A stretch of 64,000 nucleotides of DNA from Dehalococcoidia bacterium (GCA_030018455.1 JASEFU010000002.1:1-64000); one strand, 5' to 3'. Positions 15,473 to 23,642 are shown, counted from the first letter of the stretch. The notes: generated from the letters alone by a model not told the origin. Translations and numbers: made by a program.

Positions 15473-16599
15473 TTCGTGGCCTGCGCCGCCTGCGAGTATA
15501 CCTCGATGGTCTCGCGCGCTGCTTTCTGCCAGCTGAACTCCGCCGCCCGCGCCAGGCCGCGTTCCCGTAACGATTCCCGCAGCGCTTCGTCGCCGAGGAC
15601 GCGGGCCATCGCGTCGCACAACTCATCGGCGTTGGACGGGTCGACGAGGACGGCCGCCTCGCCCGCGACCTCCGGCACCGCCGAGACGTTCGACGCGACG
15701 ACGGGCACGCCGCACGCCATCGCCTCTAGCACGGGCAGCCCGAACCCCTCGTACAGCGACGGGAAGACGAAGAGACCGGCGGCGTTGTAGAGGGCGGGCA
15801 TGTCCTCCGGCGGTACGTATCCCGCGAAGACGACGTCGCGCTTGAGCCCCAGCTCTTCGGCGAGCCGGAAGTCGCCCTCGTACTTCCACGCCCGCTGCCC
15901 GGCGATCACCAGCTTGTGCTCGACGCCCCGCTGCCGCAGGTTTGCGTACGCCCTGAGCAGGGTGGCCCGGTTCTTGCCCGGTTCCAGGCTGCCCACGGAG
16001 AGGACAAAGCGCTCCGGCAGCAGGAGCTTGTGGCGCAGCCGTTCCACCGCCTCGGCATTGTCGAGCGGACGGAAGATGGGCGCGGCCGCCTCCGCGATCG
16101 CGCGCACCCTGTCGGGCTGGACCTTCAGGATGCGGAGGATGTCGTCCCGCACCGCCCGCGACGGGCAGATGAGGGCGTCGGCGAGGCGGGCGGTCAGGCG
16201 ACTGAACGTCTGGAAGTAAAAGCGGCGGCTTCCCGGGTAGCGACGCGGCAGGATGAAGAACGTGAGGTCGTGGAAGGTGACGACGCGCCGCGTCCCCCGC
16301 GCAACAATCGGCGCCGTGTGATGGGGCGAATGGAGCAGGTCGATGCGCCTCCGCCGCAGCTCGCGTGGGAGCGCCGTCTGCTCCCACAGCAGCCGTGCCG
16401 GACGCGAGCCCGCGCCCACGCGCACGACCTCGAACCGCGGCTGTCCGCGCCGCAGGTCGTCGAAGGCGTCGCTGCGGGCGAACACCACGTACTCGTTTTC
16501 GCCGTCTACTTCAGCGAGGGCGCGCACAAGGTTGCAGGTATAGACGCCCGCTCCGGCCATGAGACGGGGTATGGACGTGGCGTCGATGGCGACCCGCAT
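15469..16599 (-). CDS. family 4 glycosyltransferase
   Basis: A 376-aa GT-B enzyme starting MRVAIDATSIPRLMAGAGVY. The acceptor domain contains LLHSPHHTAPIVARG; the donor domain begins near VLSVGSLEPGKNRATLLRAY and holds the EX7E motif in PSLYEGFGLPVLEAMACGVP. It retains anomeric configuration using a nucleotide-sugar donor. The start ATG at 16599 is chosen because residues upstream lack homology and the conserved MRVAIDA begins there. It overlaps the downstream GT2 by 4 nt and follows another GT2 by 14 nt. Confidence 0.9.
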   Translation of the reverse strand: MRVAIDATSIPRLMAGAGVYTCNLVRALAEVDGENEYVVFARSDAFDDLRRGQPRFEVVRVGAGSRPARLLWEQTALPRELRRRRIDLLHSPHHTAPIVARGTRRVVTFHDLTFFILPRRYPGSRRFYFQTFSRLTARLADALICPSRAVRDDILRILKVQPDRVRAIAEAAAPIFRPLDNAEAVERLRHKLLLPERFVLSVGSLEPGKNRATLLRAYANLRQRGVEHKLVIAGQRAWKYEGDFRLAEELGLKRDVVFAGYVPPEDMPALYNAAGLFVFPSLYEGFGLPVLEAMACGVPVVASNVSAVPEVAGEAAVLVDPSNADELCDAMARVLGDEALRESLRERGLARAAEFSWQKAARETIEVYSQAAQATK

Positions 16600-16613
16600 A
16601 GTCTCTCCCGGGC

Positions 16614-17549
16614 CTAAAGCCGGCCCACCTCCAGCGTCCTGCCCATCTTCCCGCGATAGTAATGCCACACACCGAGCAGCATCGCCTGCAGCATGCGCCA
16701 ACGCCGCCGCGCGACGTACAGCGCCAGGTACGGCAGCCGCCCGGCGAGAAAGTAGGCCGTGAAGAGCGCGAACCAGAGGCGCGAAGGCTGGTTCTTGCGG
16801 ACGAGGTACAAACGGTTGCGGGTGGCGTAGTAGAGCTTGAACGGCGTCATCCAGCCGCCGCCGCTCGATCCGCTCTCCATGTGATAGACCACGGCCTCGG
16901 GGACGTAACGCAGCCGGTAGCCCTCCGCCAGGGCGCGGCGCAGCCAGTCGGTCTCCTCGTAGTACATGAAGAAGCGCTCGTCCAGCATCCCTACGGCCCC
17001 GAAGGCGGCGACGGGGATGAGGGCGCAGCAGAAGCTCGCCGTCTGCAGATCGCGCGGGCGGCTGGTCGCGGGGCCGTCGGGCCGGCCATGGTAGGTGTTG
17101 CGGAAGCGGCCGAAGCGCCAGTCGAAGCCGCCGGCGTGGGTGCTGATGAGGCTGCGGTCGTAGTGATAGAGGATCTTGGGGACGACGATTGTCCTTTCGT
17201 CGGCGGCGTCCGCCAGCTTCGACAGGAAGTCGGGCGTGAGGACGGTGTCGTTGTTGAGCGCCAGCGCGAAGTCGTACTCGTGCTTGACGCAGTAGCGGAA
17301 GCCGATGTTGTTGCCGCCGGCGGTGCCCGTGTTCTCGTCGGACGGGATGAATACCGCGTCGGGCAGAAGCTCTCGGAGAGTGTCGGGGGAGCCGTCGGTG
17401 GAGGCGTTGTCGACGATGATGACGCGGAAGTTGGGGTAGTCGACGTTTCGCAGCGACTCCGCGAACTCGCGGACGAAGGACGCGCTGTTGTAGTTGACGA
17501 CGACGACACCCACGGACGGCAGCGCTTTAGGCGACAATTGCCCGGACAT
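16614..17549 (-). CDS. family 2 glycosyltransferase
   Basis: A 311-aa GT-A enzyme. VGVVVVNYNSASFVREFAES opens the nucleotide-binding fold, VDNASTDGSPDTL follows, FALALNNDTVLTPDFL is the DxD-equivalent, and MYYEETDWLRRALAEGYRL is the base-containing loop. A hydrophobic stretch (WFALFTAYFLAGRLPYLALY, about 259-278) suggests membrane contact. First gene of the three-gene glycosyltransferase operon. Confidence 0.88.
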   Translation of the reverse strand: MSGQLSPKALPSVGVVVVNYNSASFVREFAESLRNVDYPNFRVIIVDNASTDGSPDTLRELLPDAVFIPSDENTGTAGGNNIGFRYCVKHEYDFALALNNDTVLTPDFLSKLADAADERTIVVPKILYHYDRSLISTHAGGFDWRFGRFRNTYHGRPDGPATSRPRDLQTASFCCALIPVAAFGAVGMLDERFFMYYEETDWLRRALAEGYRLRYVPEAVVYHMESGSSGGGWMTPFKLYYATRNRLYLVRKNQPSRLWFALFTAYFLAGRLPYLALYVARRRWRMLQAMLLGVWHYYRGKMGRTLEVGRL

Positions 17550-17654
17550 TCATTCTGTCTCCTGAGTGCCCACATCTTATCATTCCGGTGGAGGTGGCTG
17601 TAGAGCAGCACCAGAGCTCGCCGCGATGGTGCGCACGGGCGGCGCGGGACGTGG

Positions 17655-17819
17655 TTCTCGTAACATTGGCGCCTATCTTCCCACCTGCCTGCCGGCAGGC
17701 AGGCCCGCCCGCAAGCGTCTACGGAATGTGGGGGACACCCCTGCCCTGCCGGCAGGCGGGCCCAGACCCCGGCAAAGGGAGACCCTCTGCACTCCCCTTT
17801 GACTCCGGCCGGGGTCGCT
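17655..17819. repeat. dispersed palindromic repeat, copy B
   Basis: This element fills most of the 268-bp spacer 17550-17817. It begins CGTAACATTGGCGCC, carries the palindromes CCTGCCTGCCGGCAGGCAGG (17685-17704) and CCTGCCGGCAGG, then GGGGGACACCCC, and ends near CCGGGGTCGCT. The order of these blocks and both ends match the copy at 24.8 kb. The remaining spacer 17550-17655 shows nothing I recognise. Confidence 0.85.
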
Positions 17820-18660
17820 AGGGATTGTGGGTGGAGAAGAACTCGCGGAGGGCGTCCTGCCAGGGGCGAAGCTCGATCCCCAGCGACGCCGCCTCGCGGT
17901 TCGCGAGCGCGGTGTACGGCGGCTTCGGCGGGTACGGGTTGTATTCTGTCAGTGTCGTCGGCTTCAGCGGCACGTCGTTGCGGCCGGCGAGACGCAGCAC
18001 GTCGCGCGCCCACTCGAACCGCGAGCACTCGCCGCCGTTCGTGAGATGATAGACGCCGGAGTTCGCGCGATCGATCAGCGCGATGATCGCCGCCGCCAGG
18101 TCGCGCGCCCACGTCGGTGTCGCCACTTCGTCCGTCACCATCGACAGCTCGCTGCCCGCGCGGGCCGCCGACAGCACCTTCGCCGGGAAGTTGCCCTCGC
18201 CGTCGCCGTACAGCCACGACGTGCGCACGACCCACCACCGTTCCAGCAGCGACCGCACGCGCTGCTCGCCCGCCAGCTTCGACCGCCCGTACGCGTTGAT
18301 GGGGCCCGGCGCGTCCGATTCCACGTACGGCGCGCCCTTCCGCCCGTCGAACACCTCGTTCGTGCTGACGTACAGCATCGCGGCGCCGGTCTCGCGGCAG
18401 GCTTTCGCCACGTTCTCCGTGCCGCCGGCGTTCACCGCGAGCGCAAGGTCGGGGTCCTCTTCGCAGCGGCGCGTATCGGTGAGGGCGGCGGGATGCAACA
18501 CGACCTCGGGCCGCGCGTCCCGCACGAGGCGTCGCACGCCGTCGGCGTCGCGGACGTCGAGCTCCGGCAGGTCGGTCGCGACGACTTCGTGACGCGGGCG
18601 CAGCAGGGCGACGAGCTCCCGCCCGAGTTGACCGTTGCCGCCGGTGACGAGGACTCGCAT
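17818..18660 (-). CDS. rmlD: dTDP-4-dehydrorhamnose reductase
   Basis: A 280-aa extended-SDR protein. MRVLVTGGNGQLGRELVALL is the NAD(P)-binding loop, DVRDADGVRRLV is typical of RmlD, YVSTNEVFDGRKGAPYVESD matches the TDYVFDG-like segment, and YGRSKLAGEQ gives the catalytic Tyr-x-x-x-Lys. It makes dTDP-L-rhamnose in the last step. rmlB lies 15 nt upstream and rmlA next; no rmlC epimerase is seen in the window, so the product is rhamnose only if rmlC is elsewhere. Confidence 0.88.
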   Translation of the reverse strand: MRVLVTGGNGQLGRELVALLRPRHEVVATDLPELDVRDADGVRRLVRDARPEVVLHPAALTDTRRCEEDPDLALAVNAGGTENVAKACRETGAAMLYVSTNEVFDGRKGAPYVESDAPGPINAYGRSKLAGEQRVRSLLERWWVVRTSWLYGDGEGNFPAKVLSAARAGSELSMVTDEVATPTWARDLAAAIIALIDRANSGVYHLTNGGECSRFEWARDVLRLAGRNDVPLKPTTLTEYNPYPPKPPYTALANREAASLGIELRPWQDALREFFSTHNP

Positions 18661-18675
18661 GGGTGACCGCAGGCG

Positions 18676-19719
18676 CTACGCTTCGCCGGGCACGCCGCTC
18701 GTCGACGAGGCGAGCCGCTTGCCGTACTGCTGCCGGTAGTACTCGCGGAAGGTGCCCGACTTGATCTTCTCCCACCACCAGCGGTTGTCGACGTACCAGC
18801 GGACCGTCGCTTCGAGGGCGGTGGCCAGGTTGTGGCGCGGCGACCACCCGAGCGAGCGTATCTTCGCCCAGTCGAGGCAATAGCGGCGGTCGTGGCCCGG
18901 CCGGTCCTCCACGAAGCGGATGAGGCTGCGCGGCTTGCCGAGAAGCGACAGTATCATCTCCGCCGTCTCGATGTTCGGCCGCTCGTTGCCCGCGCCGACG
19001 TTATAGATTTCGCCGGGCGCGCCCTCGTGCAGGAGGAGGTCAAGCGCCTCGCAGTTGTCCTCGACGAACAGCCAGTCGCGCACCTGGCGTCCGTCGCCGT
19101 AGACGGGCAGCGGCTCGTCGTCGAGGGCGTTGGTGATGAAGAGCGGCGCCATCTTCTCGGGGTACTGGTTCGGCCCGACGTTATTCGACGGCCGCGCGAT
19201 GACCACCGGCAGCCCGTACGTCTCGATGAAGGCGAGGCACTGCATATCGGCGCCCGCCTTGCTGGCGGCGTAAGGGCTGCGCGGACGAAGCGGGTCGTCT
19301 TCGCGGGAGCGGCGCGGCTCCGGCACCTCGCCGTAGACCTCGTCGGTCGAGACGTGGAGAAAGCGCTCGATGCCCCCGCGGGCCGCGGCGGCGCCCAGCA
19401 GGACGTACGTCCCGAAAACGTCGGTCTGGATGAACGCCGACGGCTCCATCAGCGAGCGGTCGACGTGGCTCTCGGCGGCGAAGTTGACCACGGCGTCGAC
19501 CCCGCGCATGACCTCGGCGACGAGCGCCTCGTCGCAAATGTCGCCCTGCACGAAGCGGTAGCGGGGGTCGCCCTCGACGTCGCGCAGGTTGTCGGGGTTA
19601 CCGGCGTACGTTAGCTTGTCGAGGTTGACGACCTCGTAGTTGTCATAACGAGTGAGCAGGCGGCGGACGAAGTGGCTGCCGATGAAGCCCATGCCGCCGG
19701 TGACGAGGATTCTGCGCAT
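18676..19719 (-). CDS. rmlB: dTDP-glucose 4,6-dehydratase
   Basis: A 347-aa extended SDR. RRILVTGGMGFIGSHFVRRL is the NAD-binding loop, VNFAAESHVDRSL is highly typical of RmlB, FLHVSTDEVYGEV holds the Thr-Asp-Glu triad, and SPYAASKAGADM gives Tyr-x-x-x-Lys. VGPNQYPEKMAPLFITNALD and YNVGAGNERPNIE complete the match. The ATG at 19719 is chosen over a longer upstream extension because the conserved domain begins there. Forms dTDP-4-keto-6-deoxyglucose. Confidence 0.93.
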   Translation of the reverse strand: MRRILVTGGMGFIGSHFVRRLLTRYDNYEVVNLDKLTYAGNPDNLRDVEGDPRYRFVQGDICDEALVAEVMRGVDAVVNFAAESHVDRSLMEPSAFIQTDVFGTYVLLGAAAARGGIERFLHVSTDEVYGEVPEPRRSREDDPLRPRSPYAASKAGADMQCLAFIETYGLPVVIARPSNNVGPNQYPEKMAPLFITNALDDEPLPVYGDGRQVRDWLFVEDNCEALDLLLHEGAPGEIYNVGAGNERPNIETAEMILSLLGKPRSLIRFVEDRPGHDRRYCLDWAKIRSLGWSPRHNLATALEATVRWYVDNRWWWEKIKSGTFREYYRQQYGKRLASSTSGVPGEA

Positions 19720-19797
19720 CTTCCGCCTTCCGGTCCTCCGCTGCCGGCCACGTCGCACGTCGCCTGCGGCGGCGGCTCGCGGTCTCATTATTATTGA

Positions 19798-19870
19798 ATC
19801 TGGGGGACACCCCTGCCTGCCGGCAGGCGGGCCCGGACCCCCGGCAGGGGGCTCCGCCCCCTGGACTCCC
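19798..19870. repeat. dispersed palindromic repeat, copy C
   Basis: The rmlA-rmlB spacer contains CTGGGGGACACCCC, then CCTGCCGGCAGG, then GGCAGGGGGCTCCGCCCCCTG and GGACTCCC. This is the reverse complement of the copy A word order (9771-9826) with the GCCTGCCGGCAGGC palindrome embedded in it, which links the two palindrome types into one family. Confidence 0.85.
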
Positions 19871-19888
19871 GTTCGTCTCAGCGCGCCG

Positions 19889-20980
19889 CTAGGGGAGACG
19901 CACTTTGCTGAAATCGCCCAGCACGAGGTTGCAGCCGCGTGGCCGGGCGTCGCTCCCCGTGAGCTCGACGTTCCGCCCGATGAGGCTGTCCTGGATTCGC
20001 GCCGTCACGCCGCGGATGACCGTGTTCTCCATCACCACGCTCTGCTCGATCTCGCTCCCCTCGACCACGCAGTCGTGGTAGACCGACGTGAACGGCCCCA
20101 CGTACGAGTTGACGATGCGCGTCCGCTCGCCGATTATCGACGGGCCGCGCACGACGCTGTTCACGATCTCGCAGCCCGCCTCCAGCACGACGCGCCCCTC
20201 GACGCGCGACGCCCCGTCGACCGCGCCCGCGCTCGCCGGCTCCAGCGTCTCCAGTATCGCCCGGTTCGCCTCCAGCAGGTCGCCCATCTTGCCGGTGTCG
20301 ATCCAGCAGCCATCGACGATCTCGCAGCGGACGTCGTGCCCGTGGTCGATGAGGTACTGGATGGTGTCGGTGATCTCGAGCTCGCCGCGCGCCGACGGCC
20401 GGATGGCGTTCACGGCCTCGAAGACCTGGGGGCCGAACATGTAGATGCCGATGACGGCCAGGTTCGTCGGCGGCTGCGCCGGCTTCTCGATGACGCGCGC
20501 CAGGCGTCCGTCCTTGAGGTCGGCGACGCCGAACTCGCTGGCGTTCGACACTGGGCAGAGCAGCACCTGGGCCGCGGGCAGCGGGTTGTCGCGGCAGAAC
20601 CCGCAGGCGAAGGGGATGATGCCCTCCCTGATGAAGTTATCGCCGAGGAAGAGGACGAAGGGGTCGTCGCCGATGAAGTCGCGCGAGACCTTGACGGCGT
20701 GGGCGATGCCCAGGGGCGCCTCCTGCTCGATGTAGGTGACCGACACGTCGAAGCGGGAGCCGTCGCCGACCGCCGCCTTCACCTGCTCCTTCGTATCGCC
20801 GACGACGATGCCGATATCGTGGACGCCGCATTGCCGGAGCGACTCGATGGCGTAGAAGAGTATGGGCTTGTTGGCGATAGGGACGAGCTGTTTAGCGCCG
20901 GTGTACGTGAAGGGACGCAGGCGGCTGCCCTTGCCGCCGCTGAGGATGAGTCCCTTGAGCCTGACCGGCAGCTCTATCAC
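19889..20980 (-). CDS. rmlA: glucose-1-phosphate thymidylyltransferase, long form
   Basis: A 363-aa nucleotidyltransferase. LKGLILSGGKGSRLRPFTYT is the dTTP-binding signature, KPILFYAIESL and FVLFLGDNFI (Mg-binding Asp) follow, and DGCWIDTGKMGDLLEAN closes the catalytic domain. Residues about 255-350 (VEGRVVLEAGCEIVNSVVRG and repeats) form a left-handed beta helix with hexapeptide-like turns. This long form occurs in antibiotic-sugar clusters (StrD-like) and in several bacterial and archaeal phyla. Start could also be a few codons downstream. Probably first gene of rmlA-B-D. Confidence 0.88.
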   Translation of the reverse strand: MIELPVRLKGLILSGGKGSRLRPFTYTGAKQLVPIANKPILFYAIESLRQCGVHDIGIVVGDTKEQVKAAVGDGSRFDVSVTYIEQEAPLGIAHAVKVSRDFIGDDPFVLFLGDNFIREGIIPFACGFCRDNPLPAAQVLLCPVSNASEFGVADLKDGRLARVIEKPAQPPTNLAVIGIYMFGPQVFEAVNAIRPSARGELEITDTIQYLIDHGHDVRCEIVDGCWIDTGKMGDLLEANRAILETLEPASAGAVDGASRVEGRVVLEAGCEIVNSVVRGPSIIGERTRIVNSYVGPFTSVYHDCVVEGSEIEQSVVMENTVIRGVTARIQDSLIGRNVELTGSDARPRGCNLVLGDFSKVRLP

Positions 20981-21142
20981 TCGCGCCTCCGGGGTAGGAG
21001 AAGCAAAAGGTGAGCATATTGTAATCCGCCCGCGTCCCCCGCGCCAACCGCAAACCCTCCTAGATCACAGAGGGACTGCCCCAAAGCGCGGTCGTTCGCT
21101 CTATTTGTCGCCATCGTTATGGCGCTCGCGACGCTCTTCGCG

Positions 21143-21170
21143 TTGACAGCATTTTGCATGGTGCTATAAT
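21143..21170 (+). promoter_or_regulatory. perfect consensus sigma70 promoter
   Basis: TTGACA (21143-21148) and TATAAT (21165-21170) are both exact consensus with a 16-bp spacer. Transcription should begin near 21177. It drives only a truncated ATPase fragment. The rest of the spacer 20981-21226 holds nothing else I recognise. Confidence 0.8.
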
Positions 21171-21226
21171 CGCTGCGTTCGCGACCTGACCCCGACTGAA
21201 GAAAGAGAAACGTAGGCAGACGCAGC

Positions 21227-21451
21227 GTGAGCGGTCAATTGCAGCTGAGTGATTCTCGGATAGACAAACTCACCAGCCTGATCAAGGACAGCTTCCGGGT
21301 TCGTCCCAATCAGGACCCTTTGTACGTGCCCATTAGCGACCATCTGGAACGGCTGAAGTCCAAGCAGCACCAGATAATTTTTGGCAGGCGGGGGTCCGGG
21401 AAGTCCTGCCTCCTCGTCCATTATCACCGGACCATCGCTTCGCAGACTTGA
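21227..21451 (+). pseudogene. truncated P-loop ATPase (N-terminal fragment)
   Basis: Starts GTG 21227 (MSGQLQLSDSRIDKLTSLIK) and reads into LKSKQHQIIFGRRGSGKSCL, an intact Walker A (GRRGSGKS), then stops after 74 codons with HRTIASQT. No Walker B or sensor motif follows in any frame, so the ATPase is truncated. The N terminus (DPLYVPISDHLERLKSKQHQ) is typical of large P-loop NTPases sometimes found in defence loci. A perfect promoter lies 50 bp upstream, so the gene was probably active before it was cut. Confidence 0.75.
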
Positions 21452-21491
21452 GAGCTTGGTTCTGTATGACACTCGACCTGCGCCCTTGTAG

Positions 21492-21659
21492 ACCCTACTT
21501 GACACTTCTGCCGCGTCTGGAAGGTCAGGCCGCTATGAAGCTTATACCCTCGATTGGTCACTCTTCATGGAGCCCCGGCTTCGAAACATCGAACATGTTG
21601 AATTCTGGTTGACCGATGAGCAGCGTCGGAGACGAGGTCTTAGGGAAGCTCCCGTGTAG
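21492..21659 (+). pseudogene. C-terminal gene remnant, plus strand
   Basis: An open frame without a clear start codon reads YEAYTLDWSLFMEPRLRNIE then HVEFWLTDEQRRRRGLREAP and stops at TAG 21657-21659. Composition is protein-like. It may be the tail of a small gene or of the broken ATPase locus after an internal deletion. The family is not recognised. Confidence 0.4.
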
Positions 21660-21800
21660 TCACTTCGGCGTGCCGGCGATGTCCTCGTCGCTCAGGATGT
21701 AGAGACCCCCGAGCAGACAATATCGGATATTCAAGCTGCCGCGCCCATCGCGGACGATGTAGACTCCGATGAGGTGTGACCTAGCATCCGCTATATCACG
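21660..21800 (-). pseudogene. C-terminal gene remnant, minus strand
   Basis: On the minus strand, an open frame reads RDIADARSHLIGVYIVRDGR then GSLNIRYCLLGGLYILSDED and IAGTPK before a TGA at 21662-21660. It is bounded upstream by an in-frame TAA (21803-21801) and has no plausible start, so it looks like the last 46 residues of a lost gene. Its stop touches the stop of the plus-strand remnant. A 13-bp palindrome AATATCGGATATT lies inside (21719-21731). Not recognised. Confidence 0.4.
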
Positions 21801-21841
21801 TTATCACTGAGTGACGCGCCGGGAACTGGTTTTGTCGTGCG

Positions 21842-22783
21842 TTAGGCGAGGCGGTGGAGGCCGTGGCGATGCGCCAGCCGCACCGCCTCCCCGTACTCCT
21901 CCCCCGTGATGCGTCGGCTCAGCTCGGGGTACCGCATGGCCTGCCTGCCGGTAGGCATGGCCTTGTGCTCCGGGCGGTACTGCGCCATCACGTTCACGTA
22001 CGAGTCGGGCGATAGCTCCTCAGCGATGAAGCGCATCGCCTCCTCCGTTCCGGCGATGCCCCCGGGCAGCACGAGGTGGCGGATGATCATGCCGCGCACG
22101 GCCACGCCCCCCTCGATGACCAGGTCGCCCACCTGGCGGTGCATCTCCCGCAGCGCCGCCTTCGCCGTCGCCACGTAGTCCTTCACTAGCGAGTAGCGGC
22201 CCATGCGCTCGTCCGTGTACTTGATGTCGGGCATGTAGATGTCGAACACGCCGTCGAGCAGTCGCAGGGCGTCGAGGGAGTCGTAGCCGCCGGTGTTGTA
22301 GACGAGGGGGATCCGTAAGCCCGCCTGTCCGGCAGGCAGGCCTGCGTCGATGGCGTGCGGCAGGGCGGCGAGTATCTGCGGGACGTAGACCGTCGGGCTG
22401 ACGAAGTTGATGTTGTGGCAGCCGCGCTCCTGCAGCCAGAGCATCATGCGCGCCAGTTGCTCCGGCGTCACCTCCTCGCCTTGTCGGTCTTGCGAAATCT
22501 GCCAGTTCTGACAGTAGACGCAGGCGAGGTTGCACGACGTGAAGAAGATGGTGCCCGACCCGCCGGAGCCGACGAGCGGCGCTTCCTCGCCGAAATGCGG
22601 CCCGAACGAGGAGACGACGGCCGACGCTCCCGCACGGCAGAAGCCGCGCCTGTCGTCCGACGCGCGGTCGACGCGGCAGCGGCGCGGGCACACGCGGCAG
22701 GGCGTGCGCATTAGCTCGTACGCCTGGTCGATGCGCTCGCGGAGTCGGGCGGCGCCGAGCTCGAGGTACGAGGGCCTTCTCAT
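21842..22783 (-). CDS. radical SAM protein, PflX/PflA-like, with palindrome insertions
   Basis: A 313-aa protein of the COG1313 type. CRVCPRRCRVDR near the N terminus is an extra Cys cluster and FFTSCNLACVYCQNWQIS is the CxxxCxxC [4Fe-4S] motif. IPLVYNTGGYDSLDALRLLD and VRGMIIRHLVLPGGIAGTEE are typical family segments. Two short insertions interrupt otherwise conserved sequence: GLPAGQAG (around 22318-22346) and AMPTGRQA (21935-21962). Both are encoded by copies of the GCCTGCCGGCAGGC palindrome and keep the frame. The substrate is unknown; family members are thought to activate or modify partner proteins. Confidence 0.85.
   Translation of the reverse strand: MRRPSYLELGAARLRERIDQAYELMRTPCRVCPRRCRVDRASDDRRGFCRAGASAVVSSFGPHFGEEAPLVGSGGSGTIFFTSCNLACVYCQNWQISQDRQGEEVTPEQLARMMLWLQERGCHNINFVSPTVYVPQILAALPHAIDAGLPAGQAGLRIPLVYNTGGYDSLDALRLLDGVFDIYMPDIKYTDERMGRYSLVKDYVATAKAALREMHRQVGDLVIEGGVAVRGMIIRHLVLPGGIAGTEEAMRFIAEELSPDSYVNVMAQYRPEHKAMPTGRQAMRYPELSRRITGEEYGEAVRLAHRHGLHRLA
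21935..21962. repeat. intragenic palindrome insertion 1
   Basis: CATGGCC (21935-21941) is repeated exactly at 21956-21962, 21 bp apart, and CTGCCTGCCGGTAGG lies between. The 21-bp period equals seven codons, so the frame is kept. On the minus strand it encodes MPTGRQA between EHKA and MRYPEL, where related proteins are expected to read straight through. Confidence 0.7.
22318..22346. repeat. intragenic palindrome insertion 2
   Basis: CGCCTGTCCGGCAGGCAGGC (22322-22341) is a near-palindrome of the same family. On the minus strand it encodes LPAGQAG between AIDAG and LRIPLVYNTGG. The peptide (L)PAGxQAG is the expected translation of this repeat in this frame. Confidence 0.7.
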
Positions 22784-22830
22784 CTCACTTCGATCTTACC
22801 CGTTCCGAATGCGGCGAGACAGGCGCCAGC

Positions 22831-23610
22831 TCAGAACTCGTCGTAGTCGTCGGGCTTTATCGATATGTTTAGCCACCCACCTATGACGCCGCGTGGACTG
22901 ACGGGAGAGGGGGTGAAGCGGATCCTCGTTTCTTCGTCGACCATTGTCGCTCTGTAATTGGCGGGGCTCATGCCGAGCTCGGTCATGCGCACCCACCTGT
23001 TCGGGCGCAGCGGTGACCCCGGCGGTTCGGGAACGCGGATTGTCCTCCAGGTCTTGTAGTGCCTCATTCCCGGTAGCTGTTTGCCCTCACGCGTGTGGTG
23101 ACCGATGTACCAGTCCTCCCCATCTTCAAACGAGATTTCAGGTCTGTAGAAGAAACAGTAGCTATCGATGAATATCGGCTCGGCATCCTCCGCCTTTGGC
23201 CTGCCGCGGGGCCACCACAATGGCAGCGACATGTACTTGTAGTGCTGCTGGGGGGCGTCTCGCAGCAGATCGAATTCGGGTTCTTCGGTGAGGAACATGC
23301 ACTCGATTTCCCGAAACCCCGGCGCTCGTTCGGGTGCGGGCGTCCACAGCTTCGAGTTCGCAAGTATGGCGGCGATCCCTTGCTCATGGTCATCGAAGCA
23401 GACTTCGGTTCTTCGCACGAACTGATCGAAGGGTGTGGGAGCGCCGGCGCTTGGAAAGGGAATGCCGGCATCCCACTGCTTCCACGAGCGGAAGCGCACG
23501 ACGCCAGGCAGTTCCTTGATGGCGGGAACGTGTTGCGTCAGATACCAGTCCTCTCCCTCCTCTTTCGACATGCCATCGGCGTAGTTGAACAGGTACATGA
23601 AGCGTATCAT
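22831..23610 (-). CDS. tandem EthD-like dimeric alpha/beta-barrel protein
   Basis: A 259-aa protein made of two related halves. The first contains EEGEDWYLTQHVPAIKELPG then VVRFRSW, the second FEDGEDWYIGHHTREGKQLP then GMRHYKTW. The shared pattern (GEDWY...H...K.LPG...-Y/F-.-W) matches EthD-type domains, which form ferredoxin-like dimers; a fused pair could make the barrel within one chain. Conserved His in both halves may bind ligand or metal. EthD itself accompanies P450 ether degradation, but no P450 is here. Function unknown. GAGGCCGAGGAG precedes the ATG. Confidence 0.7.
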   Translation of the reverse strand: MIRFMYLFNYADGMSKEEGEDWYLTQHVPAIKELPGVVRFRSWKQWDAGIPFPSAGAPTPFDQFVRRTEVCFDDHEQGIAAILANSKLWTPAPERAPGFREIECMFLTEEPEFDLLRDAPQQHYKYMSLPLWWPRGRPKAEDAEPIFIDSYCFFYRPEISFEDGEDWYIGHHTREGKQLPGMRHYKTWRTIRVPEPPGSPLRPNRWVRMTELGMSPANYRATMVDEETRIRFTPSPVSPRGVIGGWLNISIKPDDYDEF

Positions 23611-23642
23611 CTCCTCGGCCTCCTGCTTCTTCTGTTAGCCGA

